A stretch of DNA of 20,142 nucleotides, from NCBI GenBank assembly GCA_964650245.1, contig CAZYQK010000053.1:1-20142 (forward strand), read 5' to 3'. A program made the position numbers and the translations under genes. How positions within the stretch are numbered: position 1 is the first letter of the stretch; the number at the start of each line of letters is the position of its first letter. Of the stretch, positions 1-6,893 are shown piece after piece. The notes beneath the pieces are model-generated. The model worked only from the letters and a program-made list of their open reading frames with translations. It searched no databases and was not told the DNA's origin. The stretch comes from WS-2 sp964650245 (GTDB lineage Bacteria; Eisenbacteria; RBG-16-71-46).

Positions 1-195
1 CGCGGCGGGCGGGCGTGGCCGCTGCGCGCCGGGCCCCGCGAGTGCCCGCCGCCGTCCGCGCGCGCAGGCCGGTGGCCGGGCGCCGGCGCGGAACCAACCC
101 ATCACGGCGAGCGGGGCGCTCCCCTGGGTCTCGCCGCCGTACCTGATTGGCCGTGGGGCTGAGGCCGCATGGCCCCCTAACTGGAGGAGAGCACT
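1..195. other. Upstream region of ndk, no gene recognised
   Basis: Very GC-rich DNA. Several frames are open for part of the way but none gives a recognisable protein, and the window edge cuts off any gene ending here. A short inverted repeat (GGGGC at 155-159 with GCCCC at 172-176) lies just upstream of the ndk ribosome binding site. I cannot assign it a role. Confidence 0.4.
183..190 (+). promoter_or_regulatory. Ribosome binding site that fixes a TTG start for ndk
   Basis: GGAGGAGA is a strong Shine-Dalgarno sequence. It lies a few bases before the TTG at 196, where the conserved NDK N-terminus begins, so TTG is the best start. Confidence 0.8.
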
Positions 196-618
196 TTGGC
201 TGTCGAGCGTACGCTGTTCATCGTCAAGCCCGATGCGGTCCAGCGAAGCCTGATCGGCAAGATTCTCGCTCACCTGGAGGAGCGCGGCTTCCGGATCGTC
301 GAAGGCCGCTTCGGACGCCTGACTCGTGAGGAGGCCCAGACCTTTTACGCCGAACATCTGGGCAAGCCGTTCTTCAACGAGCTCGTGGACTACATGACCT
401 CGGGGCCCGTCCTGCTGACCTGCCTCGAGCACGAAAACGCGGTGGCGTACCTGCGCGAGGTGATCGGCGCCACGGACCCGGCCGCGGCCGCCGCCGGCAC
501 GGTCCGGAAGCTCTACGGCGAGAGCAAGGGGCGTAACTCGGTGCACGCCTCCGATAGCGTCGCGAGCGGCGAGCGCGAGGTGAAGCTCTTCTTCGGGGTC
601 GCGGCGCTGTCGCGGTGA
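196..618 (+). CDS. ndk: Nucleoside diphosphate kinase
   Basis: Transfers the gamma phosphate of ATP to nucleoside diphosphates through a phospho-histidine, keeping the NTP and dNTP pools balanced in the cytoplasm. The 140-residue length is normal for the family. The N-terminus (ERTLFIVKPDAV, residues 4-15) is diagnostic, and the catalytic His is residue 117 in the block RNSVHASDS (113-121; the usual form is NxxHGSD, here with Ala for Gly). Translation starts at TTG, supported by GGAGGAGA just upstream. A 6-bp hairpin without a T-run follows the stop codon (621-638), and the next gene begins 106 bases later, so ndk may or may not share a transcript with the lipid cluster. Family assignment is secure. 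Confidence 0.97.
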   Translation: MAVERTLFIVKPDAVQRSLIGKILAHLEERGFRIVEGRFGRLTREEAQTFYAEHLGKPFFNELVDYMTSGPVLLTCLEHENAVAYLREVIGATDPAAAAAGTVRKLYGESKGRNSVHASDSVASGEREVKLFFGVAALSR

Positions 619-620
619 GC

Positions 621-638
621 CGCCGGGAATCTCCGGCG
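621..638 (+). other. GC-rich hairpin after ndk
   Basis: CGCCGG (621-626) and CCGGCG (633-638) form a perfect 6-bp stem with a 6-base loop, directly after the ndk stop. No T-run follows, so it could slow RNA decay or stall polymerase, but it is not a standard Rho-independent terminator. Confidence 0.4.
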
Positions 639-676
639 CGCGCGGGGGCGGAGTGCTAGACGGATGACCTGGGCTG

Positions 677-685
677 TGTTAGCTT
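677..685 (+). promoter_or_regulatory. Possible -10 element upstream of the DUF177-rpmF-plsX-fab cluster
   Basis: TGTTAGCTT resembles an extended -10 (TGn followed by a TAnnnT hexamer, TAGCTT at 680-685). No convincing -35 is visible. It would start a transcript near 692, giving a leader of about 33 bases that contains the 701-714 hairpin. Weak call. Confidence 0.3.
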
Positions 686-700
686 GCCCGCGACCTGGGT

Positions 701-714
701 CCCGCTTCGGCGGG
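701..714 (+). other. UUCG-tetraloop hairpin directly before the DUF177 start
   Basis: CCCGC-TTCG-GCGGG is a perfect 5-bp stem closed by a very stable UUCG loop, followed by CTCATTTTGT and then the ATG at 725. It could be a short terminator or attenuator between ndk and the lipid cluster, or a structure that shapes translation of the first gene, which has no visible Shine-Dalgarno sequence. Confidence 0.45.
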
Positions 715-724
715 CTCATTTTGT

Positions 725-1192
725 ATGTCCGCATTTGCCATTGATCTCGGCGCACTCTCCCCCGGCCGGCATCGGGTCGGGCTGGAGTGCGCGGCGGCCG
801 ATCTGGGGCTCCCGGGCGGGGAATGGCCGGGACCGGTTCGCGGCGCCTTCGAGGTCGAGAGGAGCGGCGAGCAGGTTTCCGTGCGAGGCCGCGTGGAGGC
901 GGTCGCCACGCTCGAGTGCGTCCGCTGCCTGCGGGCCTTCGAATTCCCGCTGCTTGCGCCGCTCGAGGTTTTCGCGGACCGGTCGGGCTCGGCGCGGCGG
1001 CACGAGGAGGAATCGCTCGAGCGCGACGATCTCATGAAGTTCCACGACGGCCGGCTCCTGGACCTGGGCGAGGACGCGCGCGCGAGCCTGTTGCTCGAGG
1101 TCCCGATGGCGCCCCGGTGCCGGGAGGACTGCCGGGGTCTGTGCCCGTCCTGCGGGGCGGACCGGAACGTGGAAACCTGCACTCACAGTTGA
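725..1192 (+). CDS. DUF177 (YceD-like) cysteine-rich protein
   Basis: Member of the DUF177/YceD family, almost always encoded just before rpmF. Plant and bacterial members are implicated in 23S rRNA processing or accumulation, but the biochemical role is not settled. The 155-residue protein has the expected cysteine pattern: CVRC at 65-68 and a second group C132, C136, C140, C143 (CREDCRGLCPSCG), probably binding zinc or helping fold. An extra C152 lies near the C-terminus, which ends in NVETCTHS; many relatives end in a DPR-type tail, so this end is slightly divergent. The ATG at 725 is the first good start after an in-frame stop at 680. There is no clear ribosome binding site. Context with rpmF and plsX supports the call. 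Confidence 0.9.
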   Translation: MSAFAIDLGALSPGRHRVGLECAAADLGLPGGEWPGPVRGAFEVERSGEQVSVRGRVEAVATLECVRCLRAFEFPLLAPLEVFADRSGSARRHEEESLERDDLMKFHDGRLLDLGEDARASLLLEVPMAPRCREDCRGLCPSCGADRNVETCTHS

Positions 1193-1244
1193 GCGCGCGA
1201 AGGCGGCGAGCCGCCGCGCGCGGCGCCTCAGGAGGAACCAGAAC

Positions 1245-1427
1245 ATGGCGGTACCCAAGCGGCGACACTCGAGCACGCGCGGCCGGAAACGGCGCACGCA
1301 CTGGAAGCTCAAGCGTCCCGGGCTCAATCCCTGCAGCCATTGCAGCAGCCCCAAGCAGCCGCACCGTATCTGCCCCAACTGCGGCTACTACGACGGCGAA
1401 GAAATCGCACCGCCGCGCGAAGGATAG
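1245..1427 (+). CDS. rpmF: Large ribosomal subunit protein bL32
   Basis: Small basic protein of the 50S subunit. At 60 residues it is the normal length, and the start MAVPKRRHSSTRGRKRR is the family hallmark. Four cysteines (C30, C33, C43, C46) form the zinc-binding ribbon, so this is the zinc-containing (C+) form of L32. The ATG at 1245 is preceded by GGAGG at 1231-1235. It sits between the DUF177 gene and plsX, the standard arrangement that links ribosome production to lipid synthesis. The plsX start lies 17 bases after its stop. Confidence 0.97.
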   Translation: MAVPKRRHSSTRGRKRRTHWKLKRPGLNPCSHCSSPKQPHRICPNCGYYDGEEIAPPREG

Positions 1428-1444
1428 GGCGACCGGCCCATTCC

Positions 1445-2470
1445 ATGGCCAGCGTCCCGCACATCGGCATTGACGCGATGGGGGGGGACTTTGGCCCCTC
1501 CGTGGTGGCGGAAGGCACGGTCCTGGCGTTCCGCCAGATGCCGGGGCGTTTCCGCGTGACACTGGTCGGGGACGAAACCGAGATCCGGCCCGCGCTCAAG
1601 CGCCACCGCGCCGCCGACCTGCCCGTCGATGTGGTCCATGCTCCCGAGCGCATCGAGATGGACGAGAAGGCGGTGGCGGCCGCGCGCCGCAAGCAGCGCA
1701 CCTCGCTCGGTGTGCTCACCCGGCTGCACAAGGAGGGGGGCGTGGACGCGATCTTCAGCGCCGGCAACACCGGTGCGGTGGTGGCGACCGCTCTGCTCGG
1801 CCTCGGCCGGCTCGAATCGGTGTCGCGCCCGGCGCTCGCGGCCTTCATGCCCAACCCCGCCGGCGGCACCGTGGTGCTCGACGTCGGGGCCAATGCGGAG
1901 TGCAAGGCGTCCTACCTGGTGCAGTTCGCCCACATGGGCTCGGTGTACGCGCGCTATCTTCTGGGGCGTGAGAATCCGCGCGTGGGCCTGCTCTCGATCG
2001 GCGAGGAGGATAGCAAGGGCAACGCCCTGGTGCAGGAGACCCTGCCGCTGCTGCGGCGAGCACACCACCTGAACTTCATCGGCAACGTGGAAGGCGGCGA
2101 CGTGTTCAAAGGCAGCTGCGACGTGGTGGTGACCGACGGCTTCACCGGCAACATCGTGCTCAAGACCGCCGAAAGCGTGGTCGGGCTGCTCACGCACAAG
2201 GTGCGCGACGAGATTCGGCGCGACCCGCTGGCGAGGCTGGGCGCGCTGTTCATGATGCCGGCCCTGCGCCGGCTCCAGGCCCACATGGACTGGGAGGAGT
2301 TCGGGGCGGCCCCGCTGCTCGGGGTCAACGGGGTGTGCTTCATCGGCCACGGCCGCAGCGGGCCGCGGGCGTTTCGAAGCGCGATCCGCACGCTCACCCG
2401 TTACGTCGAGCAGCGCGTGAACCAGCACATCCGAGAGGAGATCGAGGCGGACCATGATTCAGCGGCCTGA
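1445..2470 (+). CDS. plsX: Phosphate acyltransferase PlsX
   Basis: Peripheral membrane enzyme that converts acyl-ACP plus phosphate to acyl-phosphate, the donor used by PlsY for the first acylation of glycerol-3-phosphate. Diagnostic blocks are visible in order: IDAMGGDFGP near the N-terminus, SAGNTGAVVA, VLDVGANAECK, GLLSIGEEDSKGN, VVTDGFTGNIVLK and GVNGVCFIGHGRS near the C-terminus. The ATG at 1445 gives 341 residues, typical for the family; an open frame continues upstream through rpmF but the conserved protein begins here. No strong ribosome binding site is seen, so translation may be coupled to rpmF. A run of eight G (1480-1487) encodes part of the MGGD motif. The end overlaps fabH by 17 bases. 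Confidence 0.96.
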   Translation: MASVPHIGIDAMGGDFGPSVVAEGTVLAFRQMPGRFRVTLVGDETEIRPALKRHRAADLPVDVVHAPERIEMDEKAVAAARRKQRTSLGVLTRLHKEGGVDAIFSAGNTGAVVATALLGLGRLESVSRPALAAFMPNPAGGTVVLDVGANAECKASYLVQFAHMGSVYARYLLGRENPRVGLLSIGEEDSKGNALVQETLPLLRRAHHLNFIGNVEGGDVFKGSCDVVVTDGFTGNIVLKTAESVVGLLTHKVRDEIRRDPLARLGALFMMPALRRLQAHMDWEEFGAAPLLGVNGVCFIGHGRSGPRAFRSAIRTLTRYVEQRVNQHIREEIEADHDSAA

Positions 2471-3521
2471 CGCGCCGCGCGGCACCACCATCGCCGGCAC
2501 CGGCATGTACGTCCCGGACCGGGTGCTCACCAACCGCGAGCTGGAGCAGATGGTCGAGACCTCGGACGAGTGGATCCGCGAGCGCACCGGCATCCGCGAG
2601 CGGCGCATCGCGGCCCCCGACCAGGCCTCCTCGGATCTGGCCGTGATCGCCGCCGAGCGCGCGCTCGCGAGCGCCGGGATCGCAGCCGCGGACGTGGACC
2701 AGATCGTGCTCGCCACCACCACGCCCGATCACTACCTGCCCTCGTGCGCCTGCACCGTTCAGGCGAAGCTGGGCGCGCGCCGCGCCGCGGCCTACGACGT
2801 GTTCGCGGCCTGCACCGGTTTCATCTACGGGCTCTCGATCGGGCGCGGGATGATCGGCACCGGCCAGGCGGACACCGTGCTCGTGATCGGGGTGGAGACG
2901 CTCTCGCGCGTCACCGACTACACCGACCGCAACACCTGCGTGCTGTTCGGCGACGGCGCCGGGGCGACCGTGCTGCGCCCATGTGCGGTGGGCGACGGGC
3001 TGCTGGCGATCACCATCCAGAGCGACGGAGAGCTGGGCGACGTGCTCGAGATAGCGGCCGGCGGCTCGCGCACGCCCGCCTCGGCCGCGACGGTGGAGGC
3101 GCGCGGCCACTTCATCCGCATGCGCGGCAAGGAGCTGTTCAAGATCGCGGTGCGGTCCATGGAGGAGAGCCTGCGACGGGCGCTCGAGATCGCCGACCTC
3201 GCGCCGGGCGACGTGGACCTGCTCATCCCGCACCAGGCGAACCTCCGCATCATCGACGCGGTGCGCGAGCGGCTCGGCGCGCCCCCCGAGAAGGTGATCG
3301 TGAACATCGATCGCTACGGCAACACCTCGTCGGCATCGATTCCGATCAGCCTCGACGAGGTGGCGCGTTCGGGAAGGCTCAAGCCCGGCGATCGCGTGGC
3401 CTTCATGGCGTTCGGCGGCGGGGCGACCTGGGGTGCGTCGGTGATGCGCTGGACCGCCCCGGCTCCGGTGGTCCCGGCCCATGCCGAGCCGGCGGCGGCG
3501 GCGCGCGGGACCGGCACGTGA
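2454..3521 (+). CDS. fabH: Beta-ketoacyl-ACP synthase III (FabH)
   Basis: Starts fatty acid synthesis by condensing an acyl-CoA (usually acetyl-CoA) with malonyl-ACP. The Cys-His-Asn triad is complete: C120 in VFAACTGF, H260 in LIPHQAN and N290 in YGNTSSASI. A glycine-rich FGGGATWG block (320-327) closes the thiolase fold. The usual enzyme ends a few residues after this point; here a short Ala/Pro-rich tail (about residues 334-355) is added, and its last codons overlap the fabD start (GTGA). The start at 2454 lies inside the end of plsX, so translation is probably coupled. Whether it prefers acetyl-CoA or branched primers cannot be told from what I can see. Confidence 0.97.
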   Translation: MIQRPDAPRGTTIAGTGMYVPDRVLTNRELEQMVETSDEWIRERTGIRERRIAAPDQASSDLAVIAAERALASAGIAAADVDQIVLATTTPDHYLPSCACTVQAKLGARRAAAYDVFAACTGFIYGLSIGRGMIGTGQADTVLVIGVETLSRVTDYTDRNTCVLFGDGAGATVLRPCAVGDGLLAITIQSDGELGDVLEIAAGGSRTPASAATVEARGHFIRMRGKELFKIAVRSMEESLRRALEIADLAPGDVDLLIPHQANLRIIDAVRERLGAPPEKVIVNIDRYGNTSSASIPISLDEVARSGRLKPGDRVAFMAFGGGATWGASVMRWTAPAPVVPAHAEPAAAARGTGT

Positions 3522-4474
3522 AGCTGGCGTTCCTGTTCCCGGGCCAGGGCGCCCAGGCGGTGGGCATGGGTGCTTTGCTCGCCGATCGATTCCCGGTCGC
3601 GCGCCGGACGTTCGAAGCCGCCGACCGTGCGCTCGGCTTCGCGCTCTCGCGGCTGTGCCGGGAAGGTCCGGAGGAGGAGCTCAAGAAAACGGTCCACGCC
3701 CAGCCCGCGCTGCTCGCGCACAGCGTCGCAGCTTACCGGCTGCTGGAGGAGGCGGGGCTCAGGCCGGCCTGGGTGGCGGGCCACAGCCTGGGCGAGTATT
3801 CGGCGTGCGTGGCGGCGGGAGCGCTCGAGCTCCAGGACGCGATCCGGCTGGTCCGCCACCGGGGCGAGCTCATGTACCAGGCCGGGCTCGAGCGTCCCGG
3901 CACCATGGCCGCGCTGCTGGGGCTCGAGCGCGAAACGGTGGATGCAGTGTGCGCCGAGGCCGCGGCGGCGGGGGTGGTGCAGGCGGCCAACCTCAACGCC
4001 CCGGGCCAGGTCGTGATCTCGGGCGAGATCGCGGCGGTCGAGCGCGCGTGCGAGCTCGCGCGCGCGCGCGGCGCGAGACGCGCCATTCGGCTCGAGGTGA
4101 GCGGCGCCTTTCACTCCCCGCTTATGGCGCCGGCGGCCGAGGGGCTCAGGGCGGCGCTCGAGGCCACGTCCATCCGGGACGCGCGCTGCCCCGTAATCTG
4201 CAACGTGGACGCGGCACCGGTGCAGGGCGCGGACGAAATCCGGCGAGCGCTCGCGCGCCAGCTGCTGGGCGCTGTGCGCTGGGAGGACTCGATGCGGCAC
4301 CTGATCGCGAGCGGCGCCACGGGGTTCGTCGAAGTCGGGACCGGCAAGGTGCTGGGCGGCCTGCTGCGCGCGCTCGACCGCGGCGCGGCCTCGTGGAACG
4401 TCGAGGACCCGGAGTCGCTGGCCGCCACGCTCGCGGCGCTCAACGTCCCGCTGCCCGCGGGGGGCCGGGCGTGA
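3518..4474 (+). CDS. fabD: Malonyl-CoA:ACP transacylase (FabD)
   Basis: Moves the malonyl group from malonyl-CoA to the phosphopantetheine of ACP, supplying FabH and FabF. The protein has 318 residues, a normal length. The N-terminus LAFLFPGQGAQ (3-13) is typical and contributes the oxyanion-hole Gln. The nucleophile is S90 in GHSLGEYSA, and the partner His is H199 in GAFHSPLM. The GTG start at 3518 overlaps the fabH stop (GTGA) and the stop overlaps the fabG start (TGATG), so it is embedded in a translationally coupled run. Confidence 0.97.
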   Translation: MKLAFLFPGQGAQAVGMGALLADRFPVARRTFEAADRALGFALSRLCREGPEEELKKTVHAQPALLAHSVAAYRLLEEAGLRPAWVAGHSLGEYSACVAAGALELQDAIRLVRHRGELMYQAGLERPGTMAALLGLERETVDAVCAEAAAAGVVQAANLNAPGQVVISGEIAAVERACELARARGARRAIRLEVSGAFHSPLMAPAAEGLRAALEATSIRDARCPVICNVDAAPVQGADEIRRALARQLLGAVRWEDSMRHLIASGATGFVEVGTGKVLGGLLRALDRGAASWNVEDPESLAATLAALNVPLPAGGRA

Positions 4475-5253
4475 TGGCGGAGACGCTGGGGATGTCGGCC
4501 GCGGTGGACGGCCGCGAGCTCGCGGGGCAGGTGGCGTTCGTGACCGGCGGGGCCACCGGGATCGGGCTCGCCGCGGCGCGCGCGCTGGCCGCGCGTGGCG
4601 CGACCGTCGCGATCTTCAATCGCAACCAGGAGCGGGCGCGGGCCGCGGTCGAGAGCCTGCGCGCGCAGCGCTTCGACGCTCACGCGTTCCCGGCGGACAT
4701 CGCCGACAGCGCGTCGGTGGACGCGGCGTTCGGGGCCGCGCTCGGCGCGCTCAAGCGGGTCGACGTGCTGGTGAACAACGCCGGCCTCGCGCGCGACGGC
4801 GCGTTCATGCGCATGAGCGACGAGCAGTGGCGGGAGGTGCTCGAGACCAACCTTAACGGCGCGTTTCGCTGCTGCCGCGCGGTGACGCGGCCGATGATGA
4901 AGGCGCGCTACGGCCGCATCGTGAACGTCTCCTCCGTGGTGGGCCTGATCGGCAATCCCGGGCAGGCCAACTACGCGGCTTCGAAAGCGGGCCTGCTCGG
5001 GCTCACGGTCTCGCTCGCGCGCGAGCTGGCCAGCCGCTCGATCACGGTGAACGCCGTGTGTCCGGGCTTCATCGAGACCGAGATGACGGCCGCCCTCCCG
5101 GAGGCGGTCAGGGCCGAGCTCTTGGCCCGCATTCCGCTCGGCCGGCTGGGCCGCGCGGAGGAGGTGGCGGAGGCGATCGCGTTCCTGGCCTCCCCGCGAA
5201 GCGCATACGTCACCGGGCAGGTCTGGACGGTGGACGGCGGGATGGTGATGTAG
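4474..5253 (+). CDS. fabG: 3-oxoacyl-ACP reductase (FabG)
   Basis: NADPH-dependent first reduction of the elongation cycle, 3-ketoacyl-ACP to 3-hydroxyacyl-ACP. Classical short-chain dehydrogenase layout: cofactor loop TGGATGIG at 24-31, NNAG at 101-104, and the catalytic set S154, Y167 and K171 in the SSVVG and YAASK blocks. The C-terminus (SAYVTGQVWTVDGGMVM) is typical of FabG. The protein has 259 residues from the ATG at 4474, which overlaps the fabD stop; an ATG at 4492 would remove six residues and is also possible. The short N-terminal lead before the Rossmann strand is slightly longer than usual. The position between fabD and acpP supports FabG rather than another SDR. Confidence 0.95.
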   Translation: MAETLGMSAAVDGRELAGQVAFVTGGATGIGLAAARALAARGATVAIFNRNQERARAAVESLRAQRFDAHAFPADIADSASVDAAFGAALGALKRVDVLVNNAGLARDGAFMRMSDEQWREVLETNLNGAFRCCRAVTRPMMKARYGRIVNVSSVVGLIGNPGQANYAASKAGLLGLTVSLARELASRSITVNAVCPGFIETEMTAALPEAVRAELLARIPLGRLGRAEEVAEAIAFLASPRSAYVTGQVWTVDGGMVM

Positions 5254-5286
5254 TCGGATGGGTAGGGAAGCTTCTCGTACCACAAC

Positions 5287-5292
5287 AGGAGG
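5287..5292 (+). promoter_or_regulatory. Ribosome binding site that fixes a GTG start for acpP
   Basis: AGGAGG is the strongest Shine-Dalgarno sequence in the cluster. It is eight bases before the GTG at 5301 and rules out the long upstream open frame as coding. Strong initiation fits the high demand for ACP. Confidence 0.85.
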
Positions 5293-5300
5293 TGAATTTC

Positions 5301-5549
5301 GTGGCGACATTCAGTGAAGACCGGGTCAAGGAGATCATCGCGAAGGAGCTGGAGGTCGAGGCCAGGCAGCTGACGCCCGAGGCCAAGTTCATCGAGGACC
5401 TCGGCGCGGACTCGCTCGACATCGTGGAGCTGGTCATGGCGCTCGAGGAGGAGTTCGGGCTCGAAATCCCGGATGAGGACGCCGACAAGCTCAAGACCGT
5501 CGGCGACGCGATGAACTATCTCAAGTCCCACGCCACCGCCGGGTCCTAG
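5301..5549 (+). CDS. acpP: Acyl carrier protein
   Basis: Small acidic carrier that holds growing acyl chains on a 4'-phosphopantetheine arm and serves FabD, FabH, FabG, FabF and PlsX. It has 82 residues. The modification site is S38 in the motif LGADSLD, followed by the acidic helix II (IVELVMALEEEFGLEIPDED) that docks partner enzymes. The GTG start is chosen from the AGGAGG eight bases upstream. It lies between fabG and fabF as in many bacteria, with gaps of 47 and 96 bases, so it may be separately tuned at the RNA level. Confidence 0.97.
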   Translation: MATFSEDRVKEIIAKELEVEARQLTPEAKFIEDLGADSLDIVELVMALEEEFGLEIPDEDADKLKTVGDAMNYLKSHATAGS

Positions 5550-5645
5550 AGGCGGGAGCTTCGCCGCGTCCATGACCGGCCGCCCGGAAGCCAGGGGGGC
5601 CGGCTCGGGAGAGCGGAGCCCGGAGCAACGGAGCACCAGACCCAC

Positions 5646-6893
5646 ATGCCGAAGCAGGAACACCGGGTGTTCGTGACCGGGGCGGGCGTCATCTCCCCGC
5701 TCGGCAACGACACCGAGACGTTCTGGAAGAACCTCGTTGCCGGAGTCTCGGGAGCGGGTCCGATCACCCGCTTCGACGTCTCCCGATACGACACCCGCTT
5801 CGCCTGCGAAGTGAAGGACTTCACGACCGAAGGGGCGATTGACCGCAAGGACGCCAGGCGCATGGACCGCTTCGTCCAGTTCGCGGTGGTCGCCAGCAGG
5901 GAAGCGATCCGGAACGCCGGGCTCGAGCTGGAGGCCGTCGATCGCGAGCGCATCGGGGTCATCCTCGGCTCGGGAATCGGCGGCATGGAGACGTTCGAAA
6001 CCCAGCACCGCGTGCTGATCGAGCGGGGTCCGGGCCGGGTCAGCCCTTTCTTCATCCCGATGATGATCTCGGACATGGCGGCGGGCCAGGTGTCGATCCA
6101 GTTCGGGCTCAAGGGGCCCAACTTCTGCACGGTGTCGGCGTGCGCCTCCGGCGCGCACGCGATCGGCGAAGCGCTGCGTCTGCTGCGCGCGGGAGACGCG
6201 GACGCGATCATCGCGGGTGGCTGCGAGGCGACGATCACGCCCATGGCGGTGGCCGGATTCAGCAACGCGCGTACACTCTCCACACGAAACGACGACCCGC
6301 AGCGAGCCAGCCGTCCGTTCGACAAGGATCGTGACGGCTTCGTCATCGGCGAAGGTGCGGGCGTGATCGTCCTCGAGACCGAGGACCACGCCCGCCGCCG
6401 CGGCGCACCGGTGCTGTGCGAGCTCAGCGGCTACGGGGCCTCCGGGGATGCCTTCCACATCACCGCGCCCAGCGCGGACGGCGACGGCGCGGCGCGCGCG
6501 ATGCTGCGCGCGCTGGCGGACGCCGGCATCCCGGCGGAAGACGTGCGATACATCAACGCCCACGGCACTTCGACACCCACCGGCGACCCGATCGAAGTCG
6601 CCGCGGTGAAGCGAGTGTTCGGCGAGCACGCCCGCAGCCTGATGATGAGCTCGACCAAGTCCATGACCGGCCACCTGCTGGGTGCGGCCGGCGGACTCGA
6701 AGCCGTGGTGACGGCGCTGACGCTGGCGCGCGGGATCGTCCCTCCCACGATCAACCTCGAAGAAACGGATCCTCAATGCGACCTCGATTTCGTTCCGAAT
6801 CAGGCCCGCGCGCTGCGCGTGAAGGCCGCCCTCTCGAACTCGTTCGGGTTCGGGGGACACAACGTGACCCTGGCCATGAAGGCCGTGACGTAA
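5646..6893 (+). CDS. fabF: Beta-ketoacyl-ACP synthase II (FabF)
   Basis: Elongating condensing enzyme that joins acyl-ACP and malonyl-ACP with loss of CO2. Its 415 residues match the family. The triad is Cys-His-His: C166 in VSACASGAH, H306 in NAHGTSTPTGD and H343 in KSMTGHLLGAAGG. The N-terminus (VFVTGAGVISPLG) is typical, and GFGGHNV lies near the C-terminus. The ATG at 5646 follows GGAG-rich sequence. The stop TAA at 6891-6893 is followed directly by the open frame of rnc. FabB and FabF are hard to separate by eye; the acpP-fabF order favours FabF. Confidence 0.96.
   Translation: MPKQEHRVFVTGAGVISPLGNDTETFWKNLVAGVSGAGPITRFDVSRYDTRFACEVKDFTTEGAIDRKDARRMDRFVQFAVVASREAIRNAGLELEAVDRERIGVILGSGIGGMETFETQHRVLIERGPGRVSPFFIPMMISDMAAGQVSIQFGLKGPNFCTVSACASGAHAIGEALRLLRAGDADAIIAGGCEATITPMAVAGFSNARTLSTRNDDPQRASRPFDKDRDGFVIGEGAGVIVLETEDHARRRGAPVLCELSGYGASGDAFHITAPSADGDGAARAMLRALADAGIPAEDVRYINAHGTSTPTGDPIEVAAVKRVFGEHARSLMMSSTKSMTGHLLGAAGGLEAVVTALTLARGIVPPTINLEETDPQCDLDFVPNQARALRVKAALSNSFGFGGHNVTLAMKAVT

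Noticed and set aside
4050..4082. CG-alternating tract in fabD
   Set aside because: Encodes ordinary fabD residues (Ala/Arg/Cys/Glu) with no repeat unit beyond local codon bias.
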